From JBCCGG01 sp039029395 (GTDB lineage: Bacteria; Pseudomonadota; Alphaproteobacteria; Kiloniellales; JAKSDN01): a DNA stretch of 64,000 nucleotides. Below the pieces are notes generated by a model, which saw only the letters and a list, made by a program, of their open reading frames with translations, was not told the DNA's origin and ran no database searches. Positions 6,964 through 14,999 of the stretch are shown piece after piece. The translations under genes were made by a program, and so were the position numbers. The stretch lies in assembly GCA_039029395.1 (NCBI GenBank), contig JBCCGG010000004.1, positions 1 to 64,000 of the forward strand. Direction: 5' to 3'. How positions within the stretch are numbered: the first letter of the stretch is position 1; every line of letters begins with the position of its first letter.

Positions 6964-8448
6964 ATGCTGCCGGAGAGAATCGCCTGCCAAGAGCTCGGCC
7001 AATTGACCGATGCCCGCCTGTTTCGTGAGCTTGCCTATGTGGACGGCAAGTGGCGCGCCGGCTCCAGTGGCCGGACTCGCGACGTGTTCGACCCGGCGAA
7101 CGGTCATCTGCTCGCCCTGGTCGCCGAGCTTGACGCCGGCGAGGCCGTGGACGCGATCGACGCCGCCCAGCGCGCCTTTGCGGCGTGGCGCGCCCGCCTG
7201 CCCCAGGAGCGCAGCCGCCTGCTGCGGGCATGGCACGAGGCGGTCGTGGCGGCCCGGCAGGACCTGGCCACGCTCATGACCTTGGAGCAAGGCAAGCCGA
7301 TTTCCGAGGCGCTCGGCGAGATCGACTACGCCGCCAGCTTCATCGAGTGGTATGCAGAGGAGGCCAAGCGCATAAACGTGGAGTCCGTGACCGGGCATCT
7401 GCCGGCGGCCGATCTCACGGTGCGCCGCGAGCCCGCCGGCGTCGCCGCGCTGGTGACACCTTGGAACTTTCCCTCGGCCATGGTCACCCGCAAGGCCGCC
7501 GCGGCCCTAGCGGCCGGCTGCACGGTCGTGCTCCATCCCTCCATGGAGACGCCGCTCTCCGCACTGGCGCTGGCCGAGCTGGCGGACCGGGTCGGCCTGC
7601 CGGCCGGCGTCTTCAACGTGGTGCCGGGCCAAGGCGCCAAGGTGGTCGGCGCATTCTGCCGGGATCCCCGGGTCCGGGTACTCAGCTTCACCGGCTCGAC
7701 CGAAGTCGGCCGTTTGCTCGCCACGCAGTGCGCCGATACGGTCAAGTCCCTGGTGCTCGAGCTTGGCGGCCATGCGCCTTTCATCGTCTTTGCCGATGGG
7801 GATCTGGAGCGGGCGGTCGACAGCGCGGTCTCGGCCAAGTTCGCCACCTCGGGCCAGGATTGCCTGGCAGCCAACCGCTTTTTTGTTCAGCGCGAGGTCT
7901 ACGACGCCTTCGCCGCCGCCTTCGCGCGCCGGGTCAAGGCGCTCGAGGTCGGCAGCGGATTCACGCCCGGCGTTGAGATCGGGCCGCTGATCAACGAGAA
8001 GGCGGTCGCCAAGTGCGAGGCCCATGTGGCCGACGCCCTGGCCCTGGGCGCCAAGCTCCTGGCCGGTGGCCGGCGCGCGCGCCAGGGGCCGCTGTTCTAC
8101 GAGCCGACCCTCTTGGCCGATGTGCCGCCCCAGGCCGCGATCCTGCGCGAGGAGACCTTCGGACCAGTCGCCGCCCTAACGGCCTTTGACGAGGAGGCCG
8201 AGGTCGTGGCCCGGGCCAACGACACCGACTATGGCTTAATCGCCTATCTGCACAGCCGGGACTACGGGCGCATCAGCCGCATCACCAAGGCGCTCGACTT
8301 CGGTATGGTCGCGGTCAACCGCACCAAGGTGACCGGCGCGCCGGTGCCGTTCGGCGGCACCAAGCAGTCGGGCCTGGGCCGGGAAGGCGCCCGCCACGGG
8401 CTTGAGGCCTTCACCGAGCTCAAGTATCTCTGCCTCGACGCCGCCTGA
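6964..8448 (+). CDS. Succinate-semialdehyde dehydrogenase-like aldehyde dehydrogenase
   Basis: 494 residues, full length for NAD(P)-dependent aldehyde dehydrogenases. Catalytic elements are N168 (TPWNFP), E266 (LELGGHAPF) and the nucleophile C300 (SGQDCLAANRF), plus the FTGSTEVGR nucleotide loop. GabD/DavD-like features are LEQGKPISEALGEIDYAASF and the C-terminal PFGGTKQSGLGREG. It would oxidise succinate (or another) semialdehyde to the acid, completing the aminotransferase reaction encoded 28 bases downstream. Odd point: the conserved cofactor-side Lys of the KPSxxTP motif is His here (H191, LHPSMETP; codon CAT). Exact aldehyde is inferred from context. Confidence 0.88.
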   Translation: MLPERIACQELGQLTDARLFRELAYVDGKWRAGSSGRTRDVFDPANGHLLALVAELDAGEAVDAIDAAQRAFAAWRARLPQERSRLLRAWHEAVVAARQDLATLMTLEQGKPISEALGEIDYAASFIEWYAEEAKRINVESVTGHLPAADLTVRREPAGVAALVTPWNFPSAMVTRKAAAALAAGCTVVLHPSMETPLSALALAELADRVGLPAGVFNVVPGQGAKVVGAFCRDPRVRVLSFTGSTEVGRLLATQCADTVKSLVLELGGHAPFIVFADGDLERAVDSAVSAKFATSGQDCLAANRFFVQREVYDAFAAAFARRVKALEVGSGFTPGVEIGPLINEKAVAKCEAHVADALALGAKLLAGGRRARQGPLFYEPTLLADVPPQAAILREETFGPVAALTAFDEEAEVVARANDTDYGLIAYLHSRDYGRISRITKALDFGMVAVNRTKVTGAPVPFGGTKQSGLGREGARHGLEAFTELKYLCLDAA

Positions 8449-8476
8449 ATTTCGATAGACCGGAAGGACCACCGCC

Positions 8477-9871
8477 ATGGACGCCCGCCACCTGCCCAAC
8501 CGCGACGAGCTCGAGACCTGGGACCGGGAGCATTTCTTTCATCCCTCGACCCACATGGGCCAGCATGCCCGCGGCGACGCCCCGGCCCGCGTGATCACCG
8601 GCGGGCAGGGAGTCTTCATCGAGGACCGGGATGGCAAGCGCAGCCTGGACGGCTTCGCCGGGCTCTACTGCGTCAACGTCGGCTACGGGCGCAGCGAGAT
8701 CGCCGACGCCATCGCCGAGCAAGCCCACAAGCTGAGCTATTACCACGCCTATGCCGGGCACGGCAGCGAGCCGGCGATCCGGCTTGCCCAGATGGTGGTC
8801 GAGCGGGCGCCCGAGGGGATGTGCCGGGTCTACTTTGGGCTCGGCGGCTCGGACGCCAACGAGACCAACATCAAGCTGGTTTGGTACTACAACAACGTGC
8901 TCGGAAGGCCCGACAAGAAAAAGATCATCTCGCGCTGGCGCGGCTACCACGGCTCGGGCGTGATGACCGGGTCATTGACCGGCCTGGAGCTGTTCCACAA
9001 GGCCTTCGACCTGCCACGCGCGCCGATCCTTCATACCGACGCGCCCTACTATTTCCGCCGGGAGGACTCGAGCCAGAGCCAGGAGGACTTCTCCCAGGCC
9101 TGCGCCGATGCGCTCGAGGCGATGATCCTGGAGGAGGGACCCGATACGGTCGCCGCCTTCATCGGGGAACCGGTGCTGGGCACGGGCGGTATCGTGCCGC
9201 CGCCGGCCGGTTACTGGCAGAAGATCCAAGCGGTCTTGGCGAAGTACGATGTGCTTTTGATCGTCGACGAAGTGGTGACCGCCTTCGGGCGCCTGGGCTC
9301 CAAGTTCGGCTCCGATCACTACGGCCTCCGGCCGGACCTCATCACCATCGCCAAGGGCTTGACCTCGGCCTACGCGCCGCTCTCCGGCTCGATCGTCTCG
9401 GAGCGCCTGTGGCAGGTGCTCGAGCGGGGCTCCGACGAGCTCGGCGTGCTTGGCCACGGCTGGACCTATTCAGCCCATCCCCTCTGCGCCGCGGCGGGCA
9501 TCGCGAACCTGGAGCTGATCGACAAGCTTGGCCTGGTGGCGAACGCCCGCGACACCGGCGCCTACCTCCAGGCCCGCCTCAGCGAGACCTTCGAGGATCA
9601 TCCCCTGGTCGGTGACGTGCGCGGCGAAGGGCTCTTGGCCGCGCTAGAGTTCGTCCAGGACAAGGCAAGCCGAACACTGTTCGACCCTGGGCTCAAGGTC
9701 GGCCCCCAGATCGCCGCGGCCGCCGCCGCGCGCGGCCTGATCGCCCGGGCCATGCCCCAAGGCGACATCCTGGGCTTCGCCCCACCGCTCTGCATCACGC
9801 GGGACGAGGTCGATCAGCTGGTCGAGCTGGCCCAAGGCGCGGTCGACGAGATCGCGGACAAGGTGCTGTGA
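8477..9871 (+). CDS. Class III aminotransferase (omega-amine/GABA or putrescine:pyruvate type)
   Basis: 464 residues. PLP-enzyme marks are the phosphate-cup stretch GLGGSDANETNIK, the WRGYHGSGVMTGSLTG motif, EPVLGTGG, D264 in IVDEVVTAFGR, and the Schiff-base lysine K293 in ITIAKGLTSAYAPL. The N-terminal HFFHPSTHMGQHARG is typical of the SpuC/omega-transaminase branch that uses pyruvate and terminal amines. An AAGGACCACC ribosome-binding site precedes the ATG. With the SSADH-like gene just upstream it would feed semialdehyde into the TCA cycle. Together with guanidinobutyrase at 11040 the likely amino donor is GABA; putrescine or beta-alanine are alternatives. Confidence 0.88.
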   Translation: MDARHLPNRDELETWDREHFFHPSTHMGQHARGDAPARVITGGQGVFIEDRDGKRSLDGFAGLYCVNVGYGRSEIADAIAEQAHKLSYYHAYAGHGSEPAIRLAQMVVERAPEGMCRVYFGLGGSDANETNIKLVWYYNNVLGRPDKKKIISRWRGYHGSGVMTGSLTGLELFHKAFDLPRAPILHTDAPYYFRREDSSQSQEDFSQACADALEAMILEEGPDTVAAFIGEPVLGTGGIVPPPAGYWQKIQAVLAKYDVLLIVDEVVTAFGRLGSKFGSDHYGLRPDLITIAKGLTSAYAPLSGSIVSERLWQVLERGSDELGVLGHGWTYSAHPLCAAAGIANLELIDKLGLVANARDTGAYLQARLSETFEDHPLVGDVRGEGLLAALEFVQDKASRTLFDPGLKVGPQIAAAAAARGLIARAMPQGDILGFAPPLCITRDEVDQLVELAQGAVDEIADKVL

Positions 9872-9885
9872 GCCGCTGGGGCCTT

Positions 9886-10146
9886 CTATTCAATCGCGTG
9901 GTCGCACTTTGAACAGCGACTGGGGATCCAAGGTGTCCAGCAGGGCAGGCTGAGAAAAGAATTGAAATGCAAGGGGTGCTCGCAGCTCGGGCAGCGCAGG
10001 CGCATCACGGATACTCCAGTAGCGATAAACAGCAGCAAGAGTGGGATGATCCACCAATCGCTGACCTGCAAAGCAAGTACGCCCAAGCCAAAGCCGCCGA
10101 CGATCCAGAGGAGCAAAAGCAATCTCGATTTTTGTCGAATGGTCAT
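9886..10146 (-). CDS. Small membrane protein with zinc-ribbon-like cysteines
   Basis: 86 residues. Two membrane helices (about 9-26 and 31-48) are followed by a short C-terminal domain with two CxxC knuckles, RCPSC and RCSKC, about 27 residues apart. This is the pattern of a zinc ribbon on the cytoplasmic face. It is convergent with the aminotransferase gene, 14 bases from its stop. I do not recognise the family; it could be a small regulatory or chaperone-like membrane protein. Confidence 0.6.
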   Translation of the reverse strand: MTIRQKSRLLLLLWIVGGFGLGVLALQVSDWWIIPLLLLFIATGVSVMRLRCPSCEHPLHFNSFLSLPCWTPWIPSRCSKCDHAIE

Positions 10147-10180
10147 GTGCCTGTGTGAGCAGGGAAACCCCTATAACCTC

Positions 10181-10861
10181 CTAGGCTCCAGACGTTAGTA
10201 TCTCGCCCTTGGGACCGATGTGCCTAGGGAATAGGCGGTTGAGGGAAAGCATGAGAGCCGCGCGGCAGGCTTCCCGGCTGAACACCTTGGGATAGGAGTT
10301 GCGGCTCGGCTGAATGCCCTCGCCGACCGACCATATGGAGATCGCCGCGGCCATCTTTTCGATGCCTTTGTAGCCGCCGTCGCGGATCAGCTCGCCGCAG
10401 ACCTCGGCGATGCGGTTGAGCGAGTCCAGATCGGCGCCGCCGAACTGCTGCTTATAGATCTCGATGTAGTGGGGATCGCCGTAGTAGCACAAGATGGCCT
10501 TGATGCGGTTGGACTCGGTCACCACCGGGTCGACCTGGATGAGCTGCAGGTCAACCAGCTTTTGCGCTGGCGACCGGTTCGGATCGCGCAGAATTTCGTT
10601 CCAGGGCTCGAAGTAGCCCTCGGCCAAGGTGCTCATGACCTCGATCAAGAGCGCTTCCTTGGTGTCGAAGTGTAGGTTGATGATGCCGCGCGACAGCCCG
10701 GCGCGCTCGATCACCGTTGAGACCGTAGTGCCGGCAAGGCCGAGCTCGGCGATCGAGTCGATCGTTGCCTCGATGAGCTTTTGGCGGTTTCCCGCCTTGC
10801 GCTGAGCGCGGATCGACGGCGCGGCCCTATTGGTCGCAAGTTTAGGGTCGACAACGGCCAT
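10181..10861 (-). CDS. TetR/AcrR-family repressor, BetI-like
   Basis: 226 residues. The N-terminal helix-turn-helix (about residues 25-75) contains RQKLIEATIDSIAELGLAGT and ERAGLSRGIINLHFDTKEAL, the BetI-type DNA-binding signature. The C-terminal ligand domain includes AILCYYGDPHYIEIYKQQFG. BetI-like repressors often answer to choline, amines or guanidino compounds. It is divergent from guanidinobutyrase (11040), and the 178-base gap between them carries palindromes suited to a TetR dimer. Control of gbuA, and of itself, is therefore the simplest inference. Confidence 0.88.
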   Translation of the reverse strand: MAVVDPKLATNRAAPSIRAQRKAGNRQKLIEATIDSIAELGLAGTTVSTVIERAGLSRGIINLHFDTKEALLIEVMSTLAEGYFEPWNEILRDPNRSPAQKLVDLQLIQVDPVVTESNRIKAILCYYGDPHYIEIYKQQFGGADLDSLNRIAEVCGELIRDGGYKGIEKMAAAISIWSVGEGIQPSRNSYPKVFSREACRAALMLSLNRLFPRHIGPKGEILTSGA

Positions 10862-10880
10862 GGACCTAACGCCTCTGGAT

Positions 10881-10908
10881 ACGCAATTGCGTTATGAATT
10901 GCGATAAC
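10881..10908. promoter_or_regulatory. Putative TetR operator in the tetR-gbuA divergent region
   Basis: ACGCAATTGCGT (10881-10892) is a perfect 12-base palindrome. It overlaps GTTATgaattgcgATAAC (10891-10908), a second imperfect palindrome. AATTGCG occurs twice, 12 bases apart (10885 and 10897). The elements lie 20-47 bases from the repressor's start codon, a usual place for an autoregulatory operator. Confidence 0.6.
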
Positions 10909-11039
10909 TATCGATTCGTCAATGTATCATGGTTCAGGAAGCTTTCACACTGCTTTAACAAGCTTTGAGGTCCGGCTTTCTCGAAGGACCGCCTTTGCTT
11001 ATAGTCAAAGGTCCGCGACGAGCACGAAGGGAGCCACCG

Positions 11040-11990
11040 ATGGCGTTCAATCAACCACTGGGCGGCAATGACATGCCGCGCTTTGCCGGGCCGGCCACCA
11101 TGATGCGCCTGCCGACTCAGGAGACTGCCGAGGGGCTCGACGTTTGCTTTGTCGGGATCCCCATGGATATCGGCGCCTCGAACCGTTGCGGCGCGCGCTT
11201 CGGCCCGCGACAGATGCGCGCGGAGTCGGCGATGATCCGGCCCTACAACATGTGGACCCGGGCTTCGCCCTTCGACACCCTGCAGGTGGCCGACATCGGC
11301 GACGTGGCGATCAACACCTTCGACCTCAAGAAGACGGTCAACATCATTGCGGATGCCTACGACGAGATCCTTCAGCACGACGTGATCCCGCTCACCCTAG
11401 GCGGCGACCACACGCTCGTGCTGCCGGTCTTAAGGGCGATCGCCAAGAAACACGGGCCGGTTGGCGTGGTCCACGTGGATGCCCACGCTGATGTCAACGA
11501 CACCATGTTCGGCGAGAAGATCGCCCACGGCACACCGTTCCGCCGGGTCGTCGAGGAGGGCCTGGTCGAGCCGACCCGGGTGGTCCAGATCGGCCTGCGC
11601 ACGACCGGCTACGAAGCGGACGACTTCGACTGGCCGCGCCAGCAGGGCTTCCGGGTGGTCCAGGCCGAGGAGTGCTGGCACAAATCCCTGGCGCCGCTGA
11701 TGGCTGAAGTGCGCGAGCAAATGGGCACGGGGCCGGTCTATATCTCCTTCGACATCGACGGCCTGGACCCGGCCTATGCGCCGGGCACCGGCACGGTCGA
11801 GCCGGGCGGCTTGACCACGATCCAAGGCATCGAGATCGTACGCGGGTGCAAGGGCCTCAACATCGTCGGCGGCGATCTGGTCGAGGTGGCGCCGCCTTAC
11901 GATCCGTCTGGCAACACGGCGCTCCTGGGCGCCAACCTGCTCTACGAGATGCTCTGCGCCTTGCCCGGCGTGGTGCCGCGGAACACCTAG
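11040..11990 (+). CDS. gbuA: Guanidinobutyrase (agmatinase/ureohydrolase family)
   Basis: 316 residues. The dinuclear manganese site is complete: H124 in GGDHTL, D147, H149 and D151 in HVDAHADVND, D238 and D240 in SFDIDGLDP. The N-terminus (GGNDMPRFAGPATMMRLP), RAESAMIRPYNMWTRASPFD and FRVVQAEECWHKSL follow Pseudomonas GbuA closely from memory, more than SpeB agmatinases. The reaction would be 4-guanidinobutyrate + water to GABA + urea. The start is the ATG after GGGAGCC. It overlaps the following methyltransferase gene (TAGTG), so translation is coupled. Agmatine or guanidinopropionate remain possible substrates. Confidence 0.88.
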   Translation: MAFNQPLGGNDMPRFAGPATMMRLPTQETAEGLDVCFVGIPMDIGASNRCGARFGPRQMRAESAMIRPYNMWTRASPFDTLQVADIGDVAINTFDLKKTVNIIADAYDEILQHDVIPLTLGGDHTLVLPVLRAIAKKHGPVGVVHVDAHADVNDTMFGEKIAHGTPFRRVVEEGLVEPTRVVQIGLRTTGYEADDFDWPRQQGFRVVQAEECWHKSLAPLMAEVREQMGTGPVYISFDIDGLDPAYAPGTGTVEPGGLTTIQGIEIVRGCKGLNIVGGDLVEVAPPYDPSGNTALLGANLLYEMLCALPGVVPRNT

Positions 11991-12925
11991 TGACGAAGGA
12001 CGCCGCTCTGTCCCATGGCCGGGGCGGCGAGGACTTTGCGGCGATCCTGGCCCGCAAGCGCCGGGAGATTGCCGAACGGGGCGACCTGCCCGATGGGACG
12101 GCGGCCGAGCGGCTCGAGCTAATCGAGCAGCTCGCCGGCTTTCCTTTGGGGCGCTTCCTGCTCGAAAACCGCGGCTTGAACGGCTATTGGACCGACCGGG
12201 TGATCGAGCACCCGGACCGTGGCCGGGCCAGCGGGCGGGCGCCGGACGGGCGACCGCTCACGCCTCTCGAGCGGCAGCTGTTGGACCGCTTCCCCATTGT
12301 CCTGGCGACTCAGGAGCGTGCGCGCTTCTTTGCCACGGCGATCCAGGCGCGCATCGCCGAAGGTGCCGTGTTCGCCTCGATCCCTTGCGGCCTGATGCGC
12401 GATCTGCTGGCCCGCGATTACGGCAATGCGCCCGGCGTGCGGCTGGTCGGCATCGACATCGACCAGGAGAGCCTGGACCTGGCCACGCGCCTGGCCGCGG
12501 ACTATGGGCTCACCGGGGCGGCCAGCTTCCGGCGATCCGACGCTTGGGCCCTCGGGTCTGAAAGCGCGTTCGATCTAATCGCCAGCAACGGCCTCAACAT
12601 CTACGAGCCCGACGAGGCCCGGGTGATCGCGCTCTACCGCGCCTTCTTCGAGGCCCTGAAGCCGGGCGGCGTTCTGGTCACCGGCTTCCTGACCCCGCCG
12701 CCGGCGCTCGACCCGAGCTGCGAATGGGACAGGACCGCGCTCGATCCCGAGGCCACGCGCCTGCAAAAGATCGTGTTCGCCGACATCATCGGGGCCGCGT
12801 TCCAGTGCTACCGCTCCTCCGAGACCAGCAAAGCGCAGCTCGCTGCCGCAGGATTCGATTCCCTTGACCTGCTATGGGACCGCGCCAAAATGTTCCCGAC
12901 GGTCATCGCCCGGAAGAGCAGTTAG
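11990..12925 (+). CDS. SAM-dependent methyltransferase, class I, substrate unknown
   Basis: 311 residues from a GTG that overlaps the gbuA stop by one base (TAGTG). A Rossmann-like methyltransferase core is visible: VFASIPCGLMRDLL in the place of motif I, GVRLVGIDIDQESLDLA (motif II acidic strand), FDLIASNGLNIYEPD (motif IV region) and LKPGGVLVTGFL (motif V). Motif I lacks the usual GxGxG and has IPCG. The N-terminal 100 residues are helical and include LLENRGLNGYWTDRVIEHP. Coupling to guanidinobutyrase suggests a link to guanidine or amine metabolism, but the target cannot be named. Confidence 0.72.
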   Translation: MTKDAALSHGRGGEDFAAILARKRREIAERGDLPDGTAAERLELIEQLAGFPLGRFLLENRGLNGYWTDRVIEHPDRGRASGRAPDGRPLTPLERQLLDRFPIVLATQERARFFATAIQARIAEGAVFASIPCGLMRDLLARDYGNAPGVRLVGIDIDQESLDLATRLAADYGLTGAASFRRSDAWALGSESAFDLIASNGLNIYEPDEARVIALYRAFFEALKPGGVLVTGFLTPPPALDPSCEWDRTALDPEATRLQKIVFADIIGAAFQCYRSSETSKAQLAAAGFDSLDLLWDRAKMFPTVIARKSS

Positions 12926-12934
12926 GGACTCAAC

Positions 12935-14695
12935 ATGGAACGCCGCCTCGCTGCCATTCTCGCCGCTGACGTGGTCGGCTACTCGGCGCTCATGGGCGCG
13001 GACGAAGCGGGCACGTTGGAATGTCTCAAAGCGCACCGCAGGGAGCTGATCGACCCAACCATCGCGAGCCACAAAGGACGTGTCGTCAAGCTCATGGGCG
13101 ACGGCCTTTTGGTCGAGTTCGCCAGCGTCGTCGAGGCCGTGCAGTGCGCGGTCAAGATCCAGGAGGGCATGGCCCGACGTAATGGCAAAGCCGGCGACCG
13201 GGCCTGCATGGAGCTGCGCATAGGCGTTAATCTGGGCGACGTGATCGTTGAGGGCGAGGATCTCTACGGCGACGGCATCAACGTGGCGGCGCGTCTGGAA
13301 GGCTTGGCCGAGCCCGGCGGCATCTGCGTGCGCCGGGACGTGCGCGACCAGGTGCGCGACAAGTTGCCGCTCGCCTTCGAGGATCTGGGCGAGATAGAGG
13401 TCAAGAACATCGCTCGCCCGGTGCGCGCCTTCAAAATCCTGCTCGACGGCGCGGCACCCCAGCGGCGAGCGCCGCTCGAGCCGGTTAGCAAGCCCTCAAT
13501 TGCCGTGCTGCCCTTCGCCAATCAAGGCGATGACGGCGAACAGGCCTACTTCGCCGAGGGCATCACCGAGGACATCATCACCGAGCTCGGCCGCTTTCGC
13601 TCGCTCTTCGTGATCGCCCGGGACTCTGCCTTCACCTACCAAGACAAAGACGTGGCCCTGCAGGAGATCGGCCGGGAGCTGGGCGCGCGCTACCTAGTTC
13701 GGGGCAGCGTGCGTCGGGCCGGCGCAAGGGTGCGGGTCTCCGCCCAGCTGGTCGAGGCCGAGAGCGGCTCCCAGCTCTGGGCCGAGCGCTACGACCGGGA
13801 ACTCGCCGACATCTTCGCCGTGCAGGATGAGGTGGTCCAGGCGATCGTCGCGACCGTGGCGGGCCGATTGGACGAGGCCGACCGCCAGCGCGCCCTGCGC
13901 AAGCCGGCAAAGGATCTTACCGCTTACGACCTCCTGCTACGCGCCAGGCATATCATGGAGAGCCGCGCCAAGGAGGACCTCGAGACCGCACGGACGCTCC
14001 TCGAGCAGGCCTTGGAGAACGATCCGGACTTCGCGCCGGCCTTCGTTGAGCTGGCGATGACAGCGATTTACGAAGCCGTGTCAGCCTGGACCGATGCGCC
14101 GGAGCAGGCGGCCGAGCGGGCCTTCGAGCTGGCGCGCAAGGCGGTCGAGCTGGACGATCGGGATAGCCGGGCGCATCTGGTGCTGGCCTGGGCCCACTTT
14201 TGGGTTCAGTCGAACTTCGAGCTGGCGGAAAGCCAGCTGGAAGACGCCATGGTTCTGAATCCGAACGACTATGGGGCCTACTGCTTCAAGAGCTGGTTCC
14301 TCACCTGCGCTGGCGATCTCGACGGCAGCATATCTTGCGCCAATGAGGCGATTCGGCGCAGCCCCCTGCTGCCCAGCGGCTGCCTTTACTCCATAGGCAT
14401 GGCCGACTACCTAGCGGGCCGCTACGAGCGGGCGATCGTGAGCTTCGGCAAGATGTCGAAGCCTTACATCGAGGTTCACGCCTTCCTGGCGGCTTGCTAT
14501 GCCCAGCTTGGGCGTGTGGATGAGGCGGAGGCCGCCGCCCAAGCGTTTCGGAGCCACGCCGCCGCGGCGCTCAACCTCAACCCCTGCGTCGACGCCGAGA
14601 GCTGGCGCGCCTATTGGCGCAGGGTGATGCCTTTCAAGGACTCCGCGCCTCTCGACCATCTGCTCGAGGGTCTGGCCAAGGCGGGGCTGCCTTAA
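12935..14695 (+). CDS. Class III adenylate cyclase fused to TolB-like and TPR domains
   Basis: 586 residues. The cyclase domain (about 1-150) has the full catalytic set: metal aspartates D12 (AADVVGYS) and D56 (KLMGDGLL), adenine-side K52 and D113 (LYGDGIN), and transition-state N116 and R120. A TolB/FlgO-like N-terminal domain follows (about 165-310; SIAVLPFANQ, GITEDIITEL, LVRGSVRRAG). The rest is helical TPR repeats (about 320-575). No membrane helix is seen, so it is probably cytosolic. This architecture is frequent in rhizobia and related alphaproteobacteria. It would make cAMP in response to an unknown partner bound by the TPRs. It starts ten bases after the methyltransferase stop. Confidence 0.88.
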   Translation: MERRLAAILAADVVGYSALMGADEAGTLECLKAHRRELIDPTIASHKGRVVKLMGDGLLVEFASVVEAVQCAVKIQEGMARRNGKAGDRACMELRIGVNLGDVIVEGEDLYGDGINVAARLEGLAEPGGICVRRDVRDQVRDKLPLAFEDLGEIEVKNIARPVRAFKILLDGAAPQRRAPLEPVSKPSIAVLPFANQGDDGEQAYFAEGITEDIITELGRFRSLFVIARDSAFTYQDKDVALQEIGRELGARYLVRGSVRRAGARVRVSAQLVEAESGSQLWAERYDRELADIFAVQDEVVQAIVATVAGRLDEADRQRALRKPAKDLTAYDLLLRARHIMESRAKEDLETARTLLEQALENDPDFAPAFVELAMTAIYEAVSAWTDAPEQAAERAFELARKAVELDDRDSRAHLVLAWAHFWVQSNFELAESQLEDAMVLNPNDYGAYCFKSWFLTCAGDLDGSISCANEAIRRSPLLPSGCLYSIGMADYLAGRYERAIVSFGKMSKPYIEVHAFLAACYAQLGRVDEAEAAAQAFRSHAAAALNLNPCVDAESWRAYWRRVMPFKDSAPLDHLLEGLAKAGLP

Positions 14696-14999
14696 GGCGA
14701 TCACATTTTCTTTATCCCCGGTTTGCCCGCTTTACCCCCCTTGACCGACTCGAATCCTATCTGCTCTAACTGTGATCAGTAACCGCAGGGATTGACCACG
14801 CCACAGGAGGTCAATTCGGTTGGGTGTAGTCGCCGGGGTTAGCGGTGGCCCGGCCTGCGAGTTGGCCCGGAGCTCTGGCACGTAGCCAGGGTTCCCGCCA
14901 AGGCAAACCGCTCGATTTCAATACCTCTTCTTGCTTCGCTTGGCCCGGCCCGCGACACTGCATGCCGTTTGCGCCCGAGTCCCTCCGGAGTCCCTTGCC
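14696..14999. other. Intergenic region, no gene seen
   Basis: 304 bases between the cyclase and the DJ-1 family gene. I see no open frame with a ribosome-binding site and no clear terminator. A promoter for the gene at 15000 probably lies here. Confidence 0.45.

Noticed and set aside
2944..8448. Complete ectoine-degradation (doe/eut) cluster
   Set aside because: EutC-like, Lrp, SSADH-like and aminotransferase genes are reminiscent, but doeA/eutD and doeB/eutE are absent, and the guanidinobutyrase context explains the second half better. The M24 scar at 27318 is far away and broken.
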